From assembly GCA_025965895.1 (NCBI GenBank), contig JAOPWC010000105.1:62001-126000 (forward strand): a DNA stretch of 64,000 nt. Direction: 5' to 3'. The position numbers and the translations under genes were made by a program. Shown here in pieces: positions 7,055 to 18,738 of the stretch; position 1 is the first letter of the stretch; each line of letters opens with the position of its first letter. The notes under the pieces were generated by a model. That model saw nothing but the letters and a program-made list of their open reading frames with translations. It was not told where the DNA came from and searched no databases. This stretch comes from Mycobacterium sp. Its GTDB lineage: Bacteria > Actinomycetota > Actinomycetes > Mycobacteriales > Mycobacteriaceae.

Positions 7055-8539
7055 TCAGGCGATCGCGTAGTCGCTCAACGGGAATCGCGTTTGTTCCGCC
7101 ACCGCACTGTGCGTTGACGTCGGTCGCAGCAGGGTCGCCTCGCCGCTGTGGTTGAAGTAGTAGGACCGTGATGTGGCGCAGTCGCCGCGGTTGAACACCG
7201 AGCTGTCCAGATTGCGCGTCATCCTGTGCAGGAAGCGGGCGTTGGCCCGCTCGGTGACCTCGAACGTCGTCGCGTTGCGGCGGCGCACCTCACCGAACAG
7301 CCGGTTCATGTGCCGCATCTGGTATTCCATGGTGTTGAAGAACGACAGCCCCAGGAACGCGTAGGGGCTGGCCAGGCTCATGAAGTTCGGGAAATAGGGG
7401 ATGGAAACTCCCTGGTACGCCTGGAACCGGTTGTCGCGCCACCACTTTCCGAGATTGCGGCCCTCCCGGCCGATCACTTCGATCGCGGGGAAGTTGGCGT
7501 CCCACAGGTCGAATCCGGTGGCCAGGACCAGTACGTCGATGACGTTCTTGCCGCCGTCACGGCTGACGATGCCGTCGGGTTCGATGCGTTCGATGCCTGC
7601 TGTCTGCAGGTGCACATGGGGCTTGGTGAATGTGCGGTAGTAGGAGTTCGAGAATGTCGGCCGCTTGCAGCCGAAGTCGTAGTCGGGGGTCAGCCTGCGA
7701 CGCAGCTCCTTGTCGCGGACCGATGCGAACCGATGCATCTTCGCCAGATCGGAGGCGGCGATGTTGAGCCGCCGGAACTGCCGGTAGTGCAGCACGCCGG
7801 TCGCCGTCATGAATTCGTAGATCATGTCGGTCACCCATCGCACCATCCGCTGAAGCGATGGCACGCGGGCGAACAGACGCTGAACGGGCTCGGAGATGGG
7901 GACGTCGATCTTCGGTACCACCCAGATCGGGGTGCGCTGGTAGACGGTCAGGTCGGCGACCGTCTTGGCCAGCTCGGGGATCAGCTGCACCGCGGTCGCC
8001 CCGGTCCCGATGATGGCCACTCGACGGTTGTCGAAGTTGTAGCTGTCGTCCCATGCGGTGGTGTGGATCACCCGCCCGGCGAAGCTGCTGATACCGGGGA
8101 TGTCAGGGGTACGTGGTTGCGACAGGAAGCCGGTGGCGGTGATCAGGAACCGGCTTGTCAGCGTTTCGCCGTCCTCCAGAGCGACGCGCCAGACCTTTGC
8201 GTCCTCGTCCCAGCGGGCGCCCTCGACTGTGGTGTTGAAGCGAATGTGGCGGCGCACGTCGTACTTGTCGGCGACGTGGTCGGCATAGCGCTTGAGCTCG
8301 TCACCCGGCGCAAACAACCGCGACCAGTAGGGATTCGGCTCGAACCAGTACGCATAGGTGGTCGTGGGCACGTCGACGGCTAGCCCGGGATAGCGGTTGA
8401 CGTGCCATGTGCCGCCGAGGTCGCTCTCCCGGTCCACGATCAGGATGTTCTCGTAACCCAGCCGCTTGAGCTGGATCGCTGCCCCGATTCCGCCGAATCC
8501 GGCCCCCACGATGACCACGTCGAAGTGCTGCGTGCCCAT
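7055..8539 (-). CDS. Flavin-containing monooxygenase of the Baeyer-Villiger type
   Basis: A 494-residue FAD/NADPH enzyme. Two Rossmann motifs are visible: GAGFGG (about residues 12-17, FAD) and GTGATA (about 186-191, NADPH). Between them is the Baeyer-Villiger fingerprint FAGRVIHTTAWDD (F-x-G-x-x-x-H-x-x-x-W-D). Such enzymes insert oxygen into ketones or oxidise N/S atoms; mycobacteria carry several (EthA, MymA and relatives), and the substrate here is unknown. It is the first gene of a three-gene minus-strand operon with the small membrane protein and the APC permease. A -10 box lies 6 nt upstream of the ATG. Confidence 0.9.
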   Translation of the reverse strand: MGTQHFDVVIVGAGFGGIGAAIQLKRLGYENILIVDRESDLGGTWHVNRYPGLAVDVPTTTYAYWFEPNPYWSRLFAPGDELKRYADHVADKYDVRRHIRFNTTVEGARWDEDAKVWRVALEDGETLTSRFLITATGFLSQPRTPDIPGISSFAGRVIHTTAWDDSYNFDNRRVAIIGTGATAVQLIPELAKTVADLTVYQRTPIWVVPKIDVPISEPVQRLFARVPSLQRMVRWVTDMIYEFMTATGVLHYRQFRRLNIAASDLAKMHRFASVRDKELRRRLTPDYDFGCKRPTFSNSYYRTFTKPHVHLQTAGIERIEPDGIVSRDGGKNVIDVLVLATGFDLWDANFPAIEVIGREGRNLGKWWRDNRFQAYQGVSIPYFPNFMSLASPYAFLGLSFFNTMEYQMRHMNRLFGEVRRRNATTFEVTERANARFLHRMTRNLDSSVFNRGDCATSRSYYFNHSGEATLLRPTSTHSAVAEQTRFPLSDYAIA

Positions 8540-8545
8540 GCCCAG

Positions 8546-8551
8546 ACGGTA
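8546..8551 (-). promoter_or_regulatory. -10 box TACCGT, leaderless BVMO operon promoter
   Basis: On the minus strand TACCGT is followed by 6 nt and then the ATG at 8539, the leaderless spacing seen elsewhere in this window. The rest of the 8540-8688 gap shows no other gene or clear signal. Confidence 0.45.
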
Positions 8552-8688
8552 CCTTACCTATCATTAACTGAGCCGTGGCGGGATCGGTCGCCGGCGGTCG
8601 ATCGTCAGACCGCGCACACGCCTCGTACGCGCGAATGCGTGCCGCGCATCTCTTCGGCGCCACCGAGCCAGCGCGAAGCTGCAGCGGT

Positions 8689-9308
8689 TCATTCCTCTCC
8701 GATAGGGCGCAGCGCCGCGTCGACGGCCAGCCTCGGAACGTCGAGGCTCTTCGAGCCGAGGTCGTGCCGTGCGCCGGTGATCTCGATGATCTCCGTCGGC
8801 GCGGCAATCAACGTCGCGGCGCCCCGCACCTCCTCGATCGAGCCGAACGGGTCACTGGTGCCGTGCGTGAACACGGTCGGCACCGTGATTCGCGGTAGAT
8901 GCTCCGTGCGGACCCGCTCCGGCTTTCCCGGCGGATGTAGCGGATAGGAGAACAACGTCAGGACGTCGGCGGGCAGGCCTTCGTCGGCGACCGCCATCGA
9001 CGTCTGCCGCCCACCGTAGGAATGACCCCCGACGATCATCGGGCCGCCCGCAAGCCTGCGGGTGACGGCCACCGCCTCGGCGATGCCCTCGCGATCGGGC
9101 GTCGCCGAACCCGAGGGCGGTCCTTTCGGCCGTCGCCGCCGGTACGGCAGGTCGTAGCGAACCGCCAGCCAGCCGCGGCGCGCCCACTCGTCGCAGAGCC
9201 TCACCAGCAGCGGTGACTCGCGGCTGCCGCCGGCGCCATGGGTGAGAACGACGACGCCGGCGGGGTCGCCGTCGGGTTCGTGCGCGATGCCGGCGATCTC
9301 GTCGAGGT

Positions 9309-9312
<4 letters not shown>
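8689..9312 (-). CDS. Alpha/beta-hydrolase (Rv0421c-like), third gene of the thiamine operon
   Basis: A 207-residue dienelactone-hydrolase-like protein. Motifs: LTHGAGGSRESP (oxyanion region), GGHSYGG with the nucleophile serine at about residue 100, THGTSDPFG with a candidate acid, and GARHDLG with the catalytic histidine. The ATG at 9312 overlaps the thiD stop as ATGA, so it is translated with thiD and should respond to the same TPP riboswitch. That linkage suggests, but does not prove, a role in thiamine precursor salvage or side-product hydrolysis. Corresponds to Rv0421c. Confidence 0.85.
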
Positions 9313-11856
<2,544 letters not shown>

Positions 11857-11884
11857 CGCAGCATCCTGTCAGCGTTGTCATGGA

Positions 11885-11912
11885 ATACAAATTGCTACCC
11901 GATGCTTTGTAT
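11885..11912. promoter_or_regulatory. Inverted repeat ATACAAA-N14-TTTGTAT, likely operator of the MFS gene
   Basis: Two perfect 7-bp half-sites (11885-11891 and 11906-11912) are centred 21 bp apart, two helical turns, as expected for a dimeric repressor. The right half lies between the predicted -35 (TTGCTA, 11892-11897) and -10 (TAACAT, 11916-11921; spacer 18) of the MFS gene. The cognate regulator is not adjacent. Confidence 0.5.
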
Positions 11913-11921
11913 AGCTAACAT
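11892..11921 (+). promoter_or_regulatory. Predicted sigma-A-like promoter of the MFS gene
   Basis: TTGCTA at 11892-11897 and TAACAT at 11916-11921 are separated by 18 bp in an AT-rich pocket within otherwise GC-rich DNA. This would give a leader of about 50 nt. It overlaps the inverted repeat described at 11885-11912. Confidence 0.4.
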
Positions 11922-11976
11922 ATGTGTTTTGGGTATGCGATAGACACGTTGACACCGATACGAAAAGCGACGATTG

Positions 11977-13728
11977 ATGACGACTGAGATCGAGATGACG
12001 AAGCCCCCCCTCGTGAATTCAAAAGAGGTCGGGGTGGCCGTGACCGACCGGCGCCGCAGGCGGATGGACCACGACCACCCGTTCTACAAGTGGATCGCGC
12101 TGTCCAACACCACGCTGGGCACGCTGCTTGCCACGATCAACGCCTCGATCGTGCTGATCTCATTGCCCGCCATCTTCCGCGGAATCGGTCTGAACCCGCT
12201 GGCGCCGGGCAACGTCAGCTACCTGCTGTGGATGCTGATGGGCTACCTCGTCGTCACCGCGGTGATGGTGGTGTTCTTCGGCCGTCTCGGCGACATATAC
12301 GGCCGGGTCCGCATCTACAACCTGGGTTTCGCGGTGTTCACGCTGGCCGCCGTCGCCCTGTCCTTCGACCCGTTTCACCTGGGGGCCGGTGCGCTCTGGC
12401 TGATCGGATGGCGGCTGCTCCAGGGCGTCGGCGGGGCGATGCTGATGGCGTCGTCGGCGGCGATACTGACCGACGCGTTCCCGGCCGGGCAGCGCGGTAT
12501 GGCGCTGGGCGTGAACCAGGTCGCGGCGGTCGCCGGGTCGTTCTTGGGCCTGCTGATCGGCGGCGTGCTGTCGCAGTGGGACTGGCGGGCAATCTTCTGG
12601 GTCGGCGTGCCGATCGGCGTCATCGGGACCATCTGGGGCTTCCGCTCGCTACATGAGCTGGGGGTGCGTACCCCCGCGAAACTCGACTGGGCAGGAACGC
12701 TGATGCTCGGGGTCGGGCTGACGGTGCTGCTCACCGCGATCACCTACGGCATTCAGCCGTACGGTTCTCACCCCACCGGCTGGACCAACCCGTGGGTGCT
12801 GGGCTCGATCGTGTTCAGCGTCGTCACGCTGGTGGCGTTCTGCTTCCTGGAGTTGCGAGTGCCCGCGCCGATGGTCGACATCCGGTTGTTCAGGTCGAAG
12901 GCGTTCGGGCTGGGCAACTTCGCCGGGCTGATGTCCTCGGTGGGTCGCGGTGGCATGCAGTTCATGCTGATCATCTGGCTGCAGGGGATCTGGCTTCCGC
13001 TGCACGGCTACAGTTTCGAGTCAACTCCGCTGTGGTCCGGCATTTACATGCTGCCGATGACCGTCGGGTTCCTGGTCGCCGGTCCGCTGTCCGGGTGGTT
13101 GTCGGACCGGTTCGGCTCTCGTCCGTTCACCATCGGCGGGATGGTCTTGATGGCCTTGACGTTCGTGGCGCTGGTAGCGATTCCGGTGGACTTCAACTTC
13201 TGGATCTTCGCGCTGCTGATTTTCCTCAACGGTCTCGGCGGCGGCATCTTCACCGCGCCCAACACCGCAGCGATCATGTCGAGCGTGCCCGCGGCCGAAC
13301 GGGGGGCCGCCTCGGGTATCCGGGCGACGTTCTTCAATGCCGGCACATCGCTGTCGATCGGGATTTTCTTCTCGCTGATGATCGTCGGCCTGGCCAACAC
13401 ACTGCCGGGCGCGATGAGCGCCGGCCTGCAGCAGCAGGGCGTTCCCGCGACGGTGGCACACCAGGTGGCCAACACCCCGCCGGTGGGCAGCCTGTTCGCC
13501 GCGTTCCTGGGCTTCAACCCGATCGCCGAGCTGTTGGCGCCGTCGGGTGCGCTGCAGCAGCCGGGTGTCAACACCGCCGTGCTGACGGGCAAGGAGTTCT
13601 TCCCGGACCTGATCTCCGGACCGTTCCACGCCGGTCTGGTGGTGGTGTTCATCGCCGCGGCGGTGATGATGGCGGTCGGCGCCGCCGCCTCGTGGGTCAG
13701 CCCGGGGCGCTACGTCGACGACGACTGA
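11977..13728 (+). CDS. MFS drug:proton antiporter, DHA2 (14-TM) family
   Basis: A 583-residue protein with about 14 membrane segments after a charged N-terminal tail. The MFS motif A is recognisable in [14 protein letters not shown] between helices 2 and 3, and [17 protein letters not shown] matches the motif B/C region of helices 4-5. This family exports drugs, dyes or lipophilic compounds using the proton gradient. ATG 11977 is preferred to the TTG three bases earlier. It occupies the position of Rv0424c-Rv0426c of M. tuberculosis. Its 3' end overlaps the convergent xthA end by 19 nt. Confidence 0.88.
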   Translation: MTTEIEMTKPPLVNSKEVGVAVTDRRRRRMDHDHPFYKWIALSNTTLGTLLATINASIVLISLPAIFRGIGLNPLAPGNVSYLLWMLMGYLVVTAVMVVFFGRLGDIYGRVRIYNLGFAVFTLAAVALSFDPFHLGAGALWLIGWRLLQGVGGAMLMASSAAILTDAFPAGQRGMALGVNQVAAVAGSFLGLLIGGVLSQWDWRAIFWVGVPIGVIGTIWGFRSLHELGVRTPAKLDWAGTLMLGVGLTVLLTAITYGIQPYGSHPTGWTNPWVLGSIVFSVVTLVAFCFLELRVPAPMVDIRLFRSKAFGLGNFAGLMSSVGRGGMQFMLIIWLQGIWLPLHGYSFESTPLWSGIYMLPMTVGFLVAGPLSGWLSDRFGSRPFTIGGMVLMALTFVALVAIPVDFNFWIFALLIFLNGLGGGIFTAPNTAAIMSSVPAAERGAASGIRATFFNAGTSLSIGIFFSLMIVGLANTLPGAMSAGLQQQGVPATVAHQVANTPPVGSLFAAFLGFNPIAELLAPSGALQQPGVNTAVLTGKEFFPDLISGPFHAGLVVVFIAAAVMMAVGAAASWVSPGRYVDDD

Positions 13729-14525
13729 GCCAGCTCGACCGTCACGGGCGCATGATCGCTGGGCGCCTTGCCCTTGCGTTCCTCGCGGACGATCTCGGCG
13801 TGCGTGACGCACCGGGCCAGAGCCGGTGAGCCGAGAATGAAGTCGATGCGCATGCCCTGACGTTTCGGGAAGCGCAACTGCGTGTAGTCCCAGTAGGTGT
13901 ACACACCGGGTCCGGGGGCGAACGGCCGCACCAGGTCGGCGAACTGCGCCTCGACGATCGCGTTGAACGCCCGCCGCTCCGGCTCCGTCACATGGGTGCT
14001 GTGCTGGTAGAACTCGACGCTCCAGACGTCGTCGTCGGTCGGCGCGATGTTCCAGTCACCGGCGAGCGCGATCTGCGCCTCGGGGTCGTCGGTAAGCCAC
14101 TTGTGCACGGTATCCCTAAGCGCCGCAAGCCAATCCAGCTTGTAGAAATAGTGCGGGGAGTCCGGGGTGCGCCCGTTGGGTACGTAAAGGCTCCAGACGC
14201 GAACGCCGTCGCATGTGGCGCCCAGCGCGCGCGCCTCTGCCGCGGCCTCCTCGTCGGGGTTGTTGCTCCACGACGGCTGGCCCTCGAATCCCACCTGCAC
14301 ATCGTCGAGACCGACCCGTGACGCGATCGCCACGCCGTTCCACTGGTTGAACCCGCAGTGCACCACCTCGTATCCGGCAGCGGCGAACGGCATCGTCGGG
14401 AACTGGTCATCGGCGCATTTGGTTTCCTGCATTGCGAGCACGTCGATCTCGGCGCGCTCGAGCCAGTTCACCACCCGATCCACCCTGGCGCGAATCGAGT
14501 TGACGTTCCACGTGGCCAACCGCAC
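13710..14525 (-). CDS. xthA: Exodeoxyribonuclease III / AP endonuclease
   Basis: A 271-residue endonuclease/exonuclease/phosphatase-fold enzyme for base-excision repair: it cuts at abasic sites and trims 3' blocked ends. Motifs in order: [10 protein letters not shown] (N-terminal Asn), LAMQETKC (metal Glu), [21 protein letters not shown] (Asp/Asn), RIDFIL and SDHAPV with the catalytic histidine. It matches Rv0427c throughout. Two in-frame GTG starts are possible, 14525 (VRLATWN) and 14534; the second lies 1 nt after the stop of a GNAT remnant, an operon-like spacing, so either could be used. Confidence 0.93.
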   Translation of the reverse strand: MRLATWNVNSIRARVDRVVNWLERAEIDVLAMQETKCADDQFPTMPFAAAGYEVVHCGFNQWNGVAIASRVGLDDVQVGFEGQPSWSNNPDEEAAAEARALGATCDGVRVWSLYVPNGRTPDSPHYFYKLDWLAALRDTVHKWLTDDPEAQIALAGDWNIAPTDDDVWSVEFYQHSTHVTEPERRAFNAIVEAQFADLVRPFAPGPGVYTYWDYTQLRFPKRQGMRIDFILGSPALARCVTHAEIVREERKGKAPSDHAPVTVELAQSSST

Positions 14526-14535
14526 GGACTCCACG

Positions 14536-14601
14536 TTACTTATCTGCGCTGACGTGACGGCAGCGGCGGTGGACCCCGAAACCCATCGACTCGTAGAGCG
14601 C
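14536..14601 (-). pseudogene. C-terminal remnant of a GNAT acetyltransferase (Rv0428c position)
   Basis: The minus-strand frame ends ALYESMGFGVHRRCRHVS before a TAA at 14536-14538. ALYESMGF is the hallmark last motif of GNAT acetyltransferases, and in M. tuberculosis an acetyltransferase (Rv0428c) lies exactly between xthA and def. A TGA directly precedes the fragment in this frame, and the rest of the 14602-14713 gap shows no acetyl-CoA motif, so most of the gene has been deleted. Confidence 0.6.
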
Positions 14602-14713
14602 TCATCGCCCGTCCGCCGGCCGATTTCCCCACTGGCACCGCCGATTGCGCGCGGTGTGTATAGCCGTTCGCAACCCGACGATCGGCCCGGCATTGCCCCG
14701 TGCGGGCCGGTTG

Positions 14714-15307
14714 TCAGTGTCCGAACGGATCGGGCACCTCGCCCGGGGTCCACGAGTTCCCCGGCACGCCCCAGCCGCGCGACTTCAGCATCCGTTTCGC
14801 GCTGCGGGCGTGCCGGCCGACCAGCCGGTCCAGATACAGCAGACCGTCGAGGTGGCCGGTCTCGTGCTGAAGCATGCGGGCGAACAGATCCGTGCCCTCG
14901 ATCGTGACCGGCGTTCCATCGGCGTCCAGGCCCGTGACTCGAGCCCAGTTGGCGCGCCCGGTCGGATACGATTCGCCGGGCACCGACAGGCAGCCCTCGT
15001 CGTCGTTTTCCGGGTCGGGCATGGTCTCGGGGATCTCCGAAGTTTCGAGCACCGGGTTGATCACGACACCGCGGCGCCGTGCAGTTCTCCCGCGTTCTTC
15101 GGCGCAGTCATAGACGAACAGCCGCAGCGGCGCGCCAACTTGGTTGGCCGCCAAGCCCACTCCGTTCGCCGCGTCCATCGTCTCGAACATGTCCGAGATC
15201 AACTCGGCGAGATCGTCAGGCAGCGAACCGTCGTCTGCGACCGGCACGGGGCAGGCCGCGGCGTGCAGGACGGGATCTCCCACGATCCGGATAGGACGAA
15301 TTGTCAC
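14714..15307 (-). CDS. def: Peptide deformylase
   Basis: Removes the formyl group from the N-terminal methionine of nascent proteins. The three metal/active-site motifs are present: [10 protein letters not shown] (about residues 51-60), EGCLSVP (about 104-110, Cys ligand) and QHETGHLDG (about 146-154, two His and the catalytic Glu). With a GTG start at 15307 the product has 197 residues, the length of the M. tuberculosis enzyme (Rv0429c); a TTG three codons upstream is an alternative. Like other mycobacterial deformylases it has a long insert and a C-terminal tail ending DPFGH. Confidence 0.95.
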   Translation of the reverse strand: MTIRPIRIVGDPVLHAAACPVPVADDGSLPDDLAELISDMFETMDAANGVGLAANQVGAPLRLFVYDCAEERGRTARRRGVVINPVLETSEIPETMPDPENDDEGCLSVPGESYPTGRANWARVTGLDADGTPVTIEGTDLFARMLQHETGHLDGLLYLDRLVGRHARSAKRMLKSRGWGVPGNSWTPGEVPDPFGH

Positions 15308-15430
15308 GATTGGCAAGCTTAAGTCAGCCGACTCGCGGGCCTGGCTGACGTACCTGCCGCCGAAGGCGTGGTTGAATGTTGCTGAAACACAGGGATGTCA
15401 TTCGGTTCTTCGAGCAGTCCTAGGAGCGAT

Positions 15431-15739
15431 ATGGACGGCGCCATGGCGCGGGCGGAGCGTTCGGCCAACGACGCTGACCCCGCCGACGGGCTGACCCGTC
15501 GCGAGCACGACCTCCTGGCCTTCGAGCGGCAGTGGTGGAAGTACGCGGGGGCCAAGGAAGAAGCCATCAGGGAGCTGTTCTCGATGTCGGCCACCCGCTA
15601 CTACCAAGTGCTCAATGCGCTGGTCGACCGGCCGGAGGCGCTGGCCGCCGACCCCATGTTGGTCAAGCGGCTGCGCCGCTTGCGAGCCAGCCGGCAAAAG
15701 GCACGCGCGGCGCGGCGGCTCGGTTTTGAGGTCACCTGA
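15431..15739 (+). CDS. DUF3263 protein (Rv0430-like)
   Basis: A 102-residue protein, the same length as Rv0430. Core motif: REHDLLAFERQWWKYAGAKE, then a helix pair with SATRYYQVLNALVDRP that resembles a small helix-turn-helix, and a basic C-terminus (KRLRRLRASRQKARAARR). A DNA- or RNA-binding role is plausible but unproven. The start is ATG 15431, preceded by TAGGAG at a suitable distance; the frame is open upstream, but that would make it longer than its relatives. Confidence 0.85.
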   Translation: MDGAMARAERSANDADPADGLTRREHDLLAFERQWWKYAGAKEEAIRELFSMSATRYYQVLNALVDRPEALAADPMLVKRLRRLRASRQKARAARRLGFEVT

Positions 15740-15768
15740 TCCGCTTCGGCGTCCCGCGCCCCGTTCCG

Positions 15769-15774
15769 TACAGT
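15769..15774 (+). promoter_or_regulatory. -10 box TACAGT, leaderless virR promoter
   Basis: TACAGT is followed by 7 nt and then the ATG at 15782, consistent with a transcript that starts at the start codon. Confidence 0.45.
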
Positions 15775-15781
15775 GGGCTCG

Positions 15782-16243
15782 ATGAACGAGCGCGTACCTG
15801 ACTCCTCTGGGCTGCCGCTGCGCGCCATGGTCATGGTGCTGCTGTTCCTGGGTGTCATCTTCCTGCTGATCGGTTTCCAGGCCATGGGCTCGTCCGGCAG
15901 CTCCGACGACCACTCGTCCACAGTGACGACGATCACGTCGACCACGAACCCGCAACCGTCCCCGGCGGCGGCCAAGGCCGACGTGCGTGTCTACAACATC
16001 TCGTCGGACGAGGGCGCGGCCGGCCGCACGGCCGACCGGCTCAAGCAGGCCGGCTGGAACGTCACCGCCGCCGACAACCTGAGCCTCGCCAGCGTGTCCC
16101 AGACCACTGTTTTCTTCAGCGACGCCGCCGGCGAACAGCAGGCCGCGGACCAAGTGGGCCAGCTACTGCAGGCACCGGTGCAGCCCCGCGTGCCCGAACT
16201 CACCGACCAACCGCCCGGCATCATCGTTGCGGTCACCGGATAG
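15782..16243 (+). CDS. virR: VirR-like LytR C-terminal-domain membrane protein (Rv0431-like)
   Basis: A 153-residue protein: short cytoplasmic N-terminus, one membrane helix (about residues 14-34), a Ser/Thr/Pro-rich linker, and an external LytR_C domain (about residues 65-150, starting [19 protein letters not shown]). In M. tuberculosis the orthologue VirR controls membrane vesicle release and cell-envelope integrity; that role is known for the orthologue and inferred here. The ATG at 15782 sits 7 nt after a -10 box. Neighbour order DUF3263-virR-sodC is as in M. tuberculosis. Confidence 0.85.
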   Translation: MNERVPDSSGLPLRAMVMVLLFLGVIFLLIGFQAMGSSGSSDDHSSTVTTITSTTNPQPSPAAAKADVRVYNISSDEGAAGRTADRLKQAGWNVTAADNLSLASVSQTTVFFSDAAGEQQAADQVGQLLQAPVQPRVPELTDQPPGIIVAVTG

Positions 16244-16246
16244 GCT
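16241..16246 (+). promoter_or_regulatory. -10 box TAGGCT, leaderless sodC promoter
   Basis: TAGGCT overlaps the virR stop codon and lies 7 nt upstream of the sodC ATG at 16254, giving sodC its own start site even though it follows virR closely. Confidence 0.45.
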
Positions 16247-16253
16247 CTTCGCC

Positions 16254-16937
16254 ATGGTCAAGCCCGCCGCCATCGCCGCCGTCTTGCTTTCCGTTCCCGC
16301 TCTTGCGGTCACGGCGTGCTCGCCCCACCAGAACCCGAGCAACAGCCCCGGCACCACGCCGCCGGTGTGGACGGGTTCGACGGCACCGGGGGCATCGCCG
16401 TCGTCAGCGGCTCCGGGCGGTTCTCAGCAATTGAAAGCACAGCTGGCCGGCGCCAACGGCACGCCCGTGGCGAACGCCACCTTTGACTTCTCCGGCGGCT
16501 TCGCCACGGTCACGGTCGAGACCATCGGCAGCGGGATCCTGACTGCCGGCTTCCACGGGATGCACATCCATTCCGTGGGCAAATGCGAAGCGAACTCGGT
16601 CGCTCCCACCGGCGGCGCGCCCGGCGACTTCAATTCGGCCGGCGGTCATTACCAGGCTCCCGGCCACGCCGGGCACCCCGCCAGCGGGGACCTGACGTCG
16701 CTTGAGGTGCGATCCGACGGCAGCGCCAGACTCGTCACCACCACCGACGCGTTCACCGCCGCCGATCTGCTCGCCGGCGCCAAGACCGCGATCATCATCC
16801 ACGCCGATCCCGACAACTTCGCGAACATCCCGCCCGACCGCTACCAGCAGGTCAACGGCGCCCCACCTCCCGATCAGATCACCTTGGCCACCGGCGATGC
16901 CGGCAAGCGGGTCGCCTGCGGTGTCGTTAACACCTAG
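16254..16937 (+). CDS. sodC: Cu,Zn superoxide dismutase, lipoprotein
   Basis: A 227-residue periplasmic/membrane-anchored superoxide dismutase. Lipobox AVTAC near residue 22 is followed by a Pro/Ser/Gly-rich linker to about residue 60. Copper/zinc ligands are visible in [24 protein letters not shown] and [10 protein letters not shown], and the Cys pair in GKCE and VACGVV fits the structural disulfide. It removes superoxide outside the cytoplasm, for example during host attack. Corresponds to Rv0432. Its 3' end overlaps the next gene by 17 nt. Confidence 0.95.
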   Translation: MVKPAAIAAVLLSVPALAVTACSPHQNPSNSPGTTPPVWTGSTAPGASPSSAAPGGSQQLKAQLAGANGTPVANATFDFSGGFATVTVETIGSGILTAGFHGMHIHSVGKCEANSVAPTGGAPGDFNSAGGHYQAPGHAGHPASGDLTSLEVRSDGSARLVTTTDAFTAADLLAGAKTAIIIHADPDNFANIPPDRYQQVNGAPPPDQITLATGDAGKRVACGVVNT

Positions 16938-18063
16938 GCCGGGCCGCGCCAGCCGTCGGATCGACTTCGCCGGTTCACCGCGGCCGACGATCGGGGTCGA
17001 ATGGGAGTTCGCGCTCGTTGACGCCGTGACCCGTGACCTGAGCAACGAGGCCGCCACCGTGATCGCCGAGATCGGCGAGAACCCCCGTGTGCACAAGGAA
17101 CTGCTCCGCAACACCGTCGAGGTGGTCACCGGGATCTGCGACACCACGCCCCAGGCGATGGACGACCTGCGCTCGACACTGCGCCCCGCCCGCCGGATCG
17201 TGCGCGATCGTGGGATGGAATTGTTCTGCGCAGGCACTCATCCGTTCGCCGAGTGGTCGGCACAGAAGCTGACCGACGCACCGCGCTACGCGGAGCTGAT
17301 CAAGAGAACGCAGTGGTGGGGCAGGCAGATGCTGATCTGGGGCGTGCATGTGCATGTCGGAGTTTCGTCCGCGCAGAAGGTGATGCCGATCATTTCGTCG
17401 TTGCTGAACCAGTATCCGCATCTGCTTGCGCTCTCAGCGTCGTCGCCGTTCTGGTCGGGCGAGGACACCGGGTATGCCAGTAACCGCGCGATGATGTTCC
17501 AGCAACTGCCGACGGCCGGCCTACCGTTCCAGTTTCGCAGCTGGGCGCAATGGGAGGGCTTCGTCCACGACCAGAAAAAGACCGGAATCATCGACCGTAT
17601 GGACGAAATCCGTTGGGACATCAGGCCTTCGCCGCATCTTGGAACGGTCGAGGTGCGGGTCTTCGACGGGGTCTCCAACCTACCTGAGCTCGGCGCGCTG
17701 GTGGCGTTGACGCACTGCCTGGTGGTCGATCTGGACCGTCGACTCGATGCCGGCGAGACCCTGCCGATGATGCCGCCGTGGCATGTGCAGGAAAACAAGT
17801 GGCGCGCAGCACGTTACGGGCTGGACGCGGTGATCATCCTGGACGCGGACAGCAACGAGCGGCTGGTCACCGAAGACCTCGATGACCTGCTGACCCGGCT
17901 GCAGCCCATGGCGAAGTCCCTTGGCTGCGCGGACGAACTCGCCTCTGTGTCTGACATCTACCCGCGCGGCGCGTCGTATCAGCGGCAGCGCCGCGTGGCC
18001 GAGGACAACGACGGCGACCTGCGCGCAGTGGTCGACGCGCTGGTGGGGGAGCTCGACGCCTGA
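16921..18063 (+). CDS. Glutamate-cysteine ligase-like (YbdK/GCS2 family, Rv0433-like)
   Basis: A 380-residue carboxylate-amine ligase. Family motifs: [12 protein letters not shown] (about residues 21-32), [17 protein letters not shown] (metal/ATP region) and [15 protein letters not shown]. The reaction joins glutamate to an amine such as cysteine, but the physiological product in mycobacteria, which use mycothiol, is uncertain. The start is GTG at 16921, inside the sodC 3' end, giving a size close to Rv0433; earlier in-frame sequence is only sodC shadow. The stop lies in the first unit of the 17-bp tandem repeat. Confidence 0.88.
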   Translation: MSLTPRPGRASRRIDFAGSPRPTIGVEWEFALVDAVTRDLSNEAATVIAEIGENPRVHKELLRNTVEVVTGICDTTPQAMDDLRSTLRPARRIVRDRGMELFCAGTHPFAEWSAQKLTDAPRYAELIKRTQWWGRQMLIWGVHVHVGVSSAQKVMPIISSLLNQYPHLLALSASSPFWSGEDTGYASNRAMMFQQLPTAGLPFQFRSWAQWEGFVHDQKKTGIIDRMDEIRWDIRPSPHLGTVEVRVFDGVSNLPELGALVALTHCLVVDLDRRLDAGETLPMMPPWHVQENKWRAARYGLDAVIILDADSNERLVTEDLDDLLTRLQPMAKSLGCADELASVSDIYPRGASYQRQRRVAEDNDGDLRAVVDALVGELDA

Positions 18064-18099
18064 TGGAGCTCGACGCCTGATGGACCTCGACGCCTGATG
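18049..18099 (+). repeat. Three 17-bp tandem units bounded by TGATG: two coupled mini-ORFs between Rv0433- and Rv0434-like genes
   Basis: Units at 18049-18065, 18066-18082 and 18083-18099 each read GAGCTCGACGCCTGATG; the third has one change. The upstream gene stops at 18061-18063. ATG at 18063 opens mini-ORF MELDA (18063-18080), ATG at 18080 opens MDLDA (18080-18097), and ATG at 18097 starts the next gene. Each step shares the A of TGATG and moves the reading frame by one, so ribosomes could terminate and reinitiate three times in 36 nt. Confidence 0.95.
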
Positions 18100-18738
18100 A
18101 AACAAAGTGCCACACCGATGTTTCCGTTGGAGTCCGTGTTGTTGCCCGACGAGGACCTGCCGCTGCGGATCTTCGAGCCTCGCTATTCGCAGCTGATTGC
18201 CGACTGCCTGGCCGGCGATCCGGTGTTCGGTGTCGTGCTGATCGCGGCGGGCCGAGAGGTCGGCGGCGGGGACGACCGCTACAACGTCGGCACGCTGGCC
18301 CGGATCGTCGAGCATCAGTCTCACGGTGACGGGCGCTACACCGTGCGGTGCCGGATCGGGCAGCGGCTACGGATCAGCAGGTGGCTCCCCGACGACCCCT
18401 ACCCGCGGGCGATCGTCGAGCCCTGGCCGGACGAGCCGGGCGATGTGGTCACGGATGCTGCCATCGGCGAACTGGAGGACCGGCTGATGGGCCTGTTCGA
18501 ACGGCTCGCGAACGCGCGGGGTGCACAGCTGCCGCCGCGGGACATGCTGTTCGGCGGCGTCGCGATGGCCGAGGGTCCCGGCGAAAGTTTGTATGCGCTG
18601 GCTTCCCGCGTTCCGATGGGTCAGGCCGACCGGTACGCGGTGCTGTCCGCGCCGTCCGCTGCGGACCGGCTGCGGGCATTATCGGAGGCTGTCGAAACCG
18701 TGGCGGCGATGATCCACTTCCAGCTGTCCGGCGATTAG
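18097..18738 (+). CDS. Lon N-terminal substrate-binding domain protein (Rv0434-like)
   Basis: A 213-residue stand-alone LON_substr_bdg domain without the AAA or protease parts. It opens MFPLESVLLPDEDLPLRIFE, then the conserved PRYSQLI region and FGVVLI. In Lon this domain recognises unfolded segments; free copies may act as adaptors, but the role is unknown. The ATG at 18097 is the last of the chain of TGATG junctions described at 18049-18099. The stop overlaps the convergent mnhG stop. Confidence 0.88.
   Translation: MKQSATPMFPLESVLLPDEDLPLRIFEPRYSQLIADCLAGDPVFGVVLIAAGREVGGGDDRYNVGTLARIVEHQSHGDGRYTVRCRIGQRLRISRWLPDDPYPRAIVEPWPDEPGDVVTDAAIGELEDRLMGLFERLANARGAQLPPRDMLFGGVAMAEGPGESLYALASRVPMGQADRYAVLSAPSAADRLRALSEAVETVAAMIHFQLSGD

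Noticed and set aside
7226..8383. A 385-residue plus-strand frame antisense to the BVMO gene
   Set aside because: Antisense shadow; the minus-strand protein has both Rossmann motifs and the BVMO fingerprint.
14689..14711. Hairpin CGGCCCG ... CGGGCCG after def as a terminator
   Set aside because: Only a 7-bp stem with a long loop and no T-tract; in this GC-rich DNA such a match is weak evidence.
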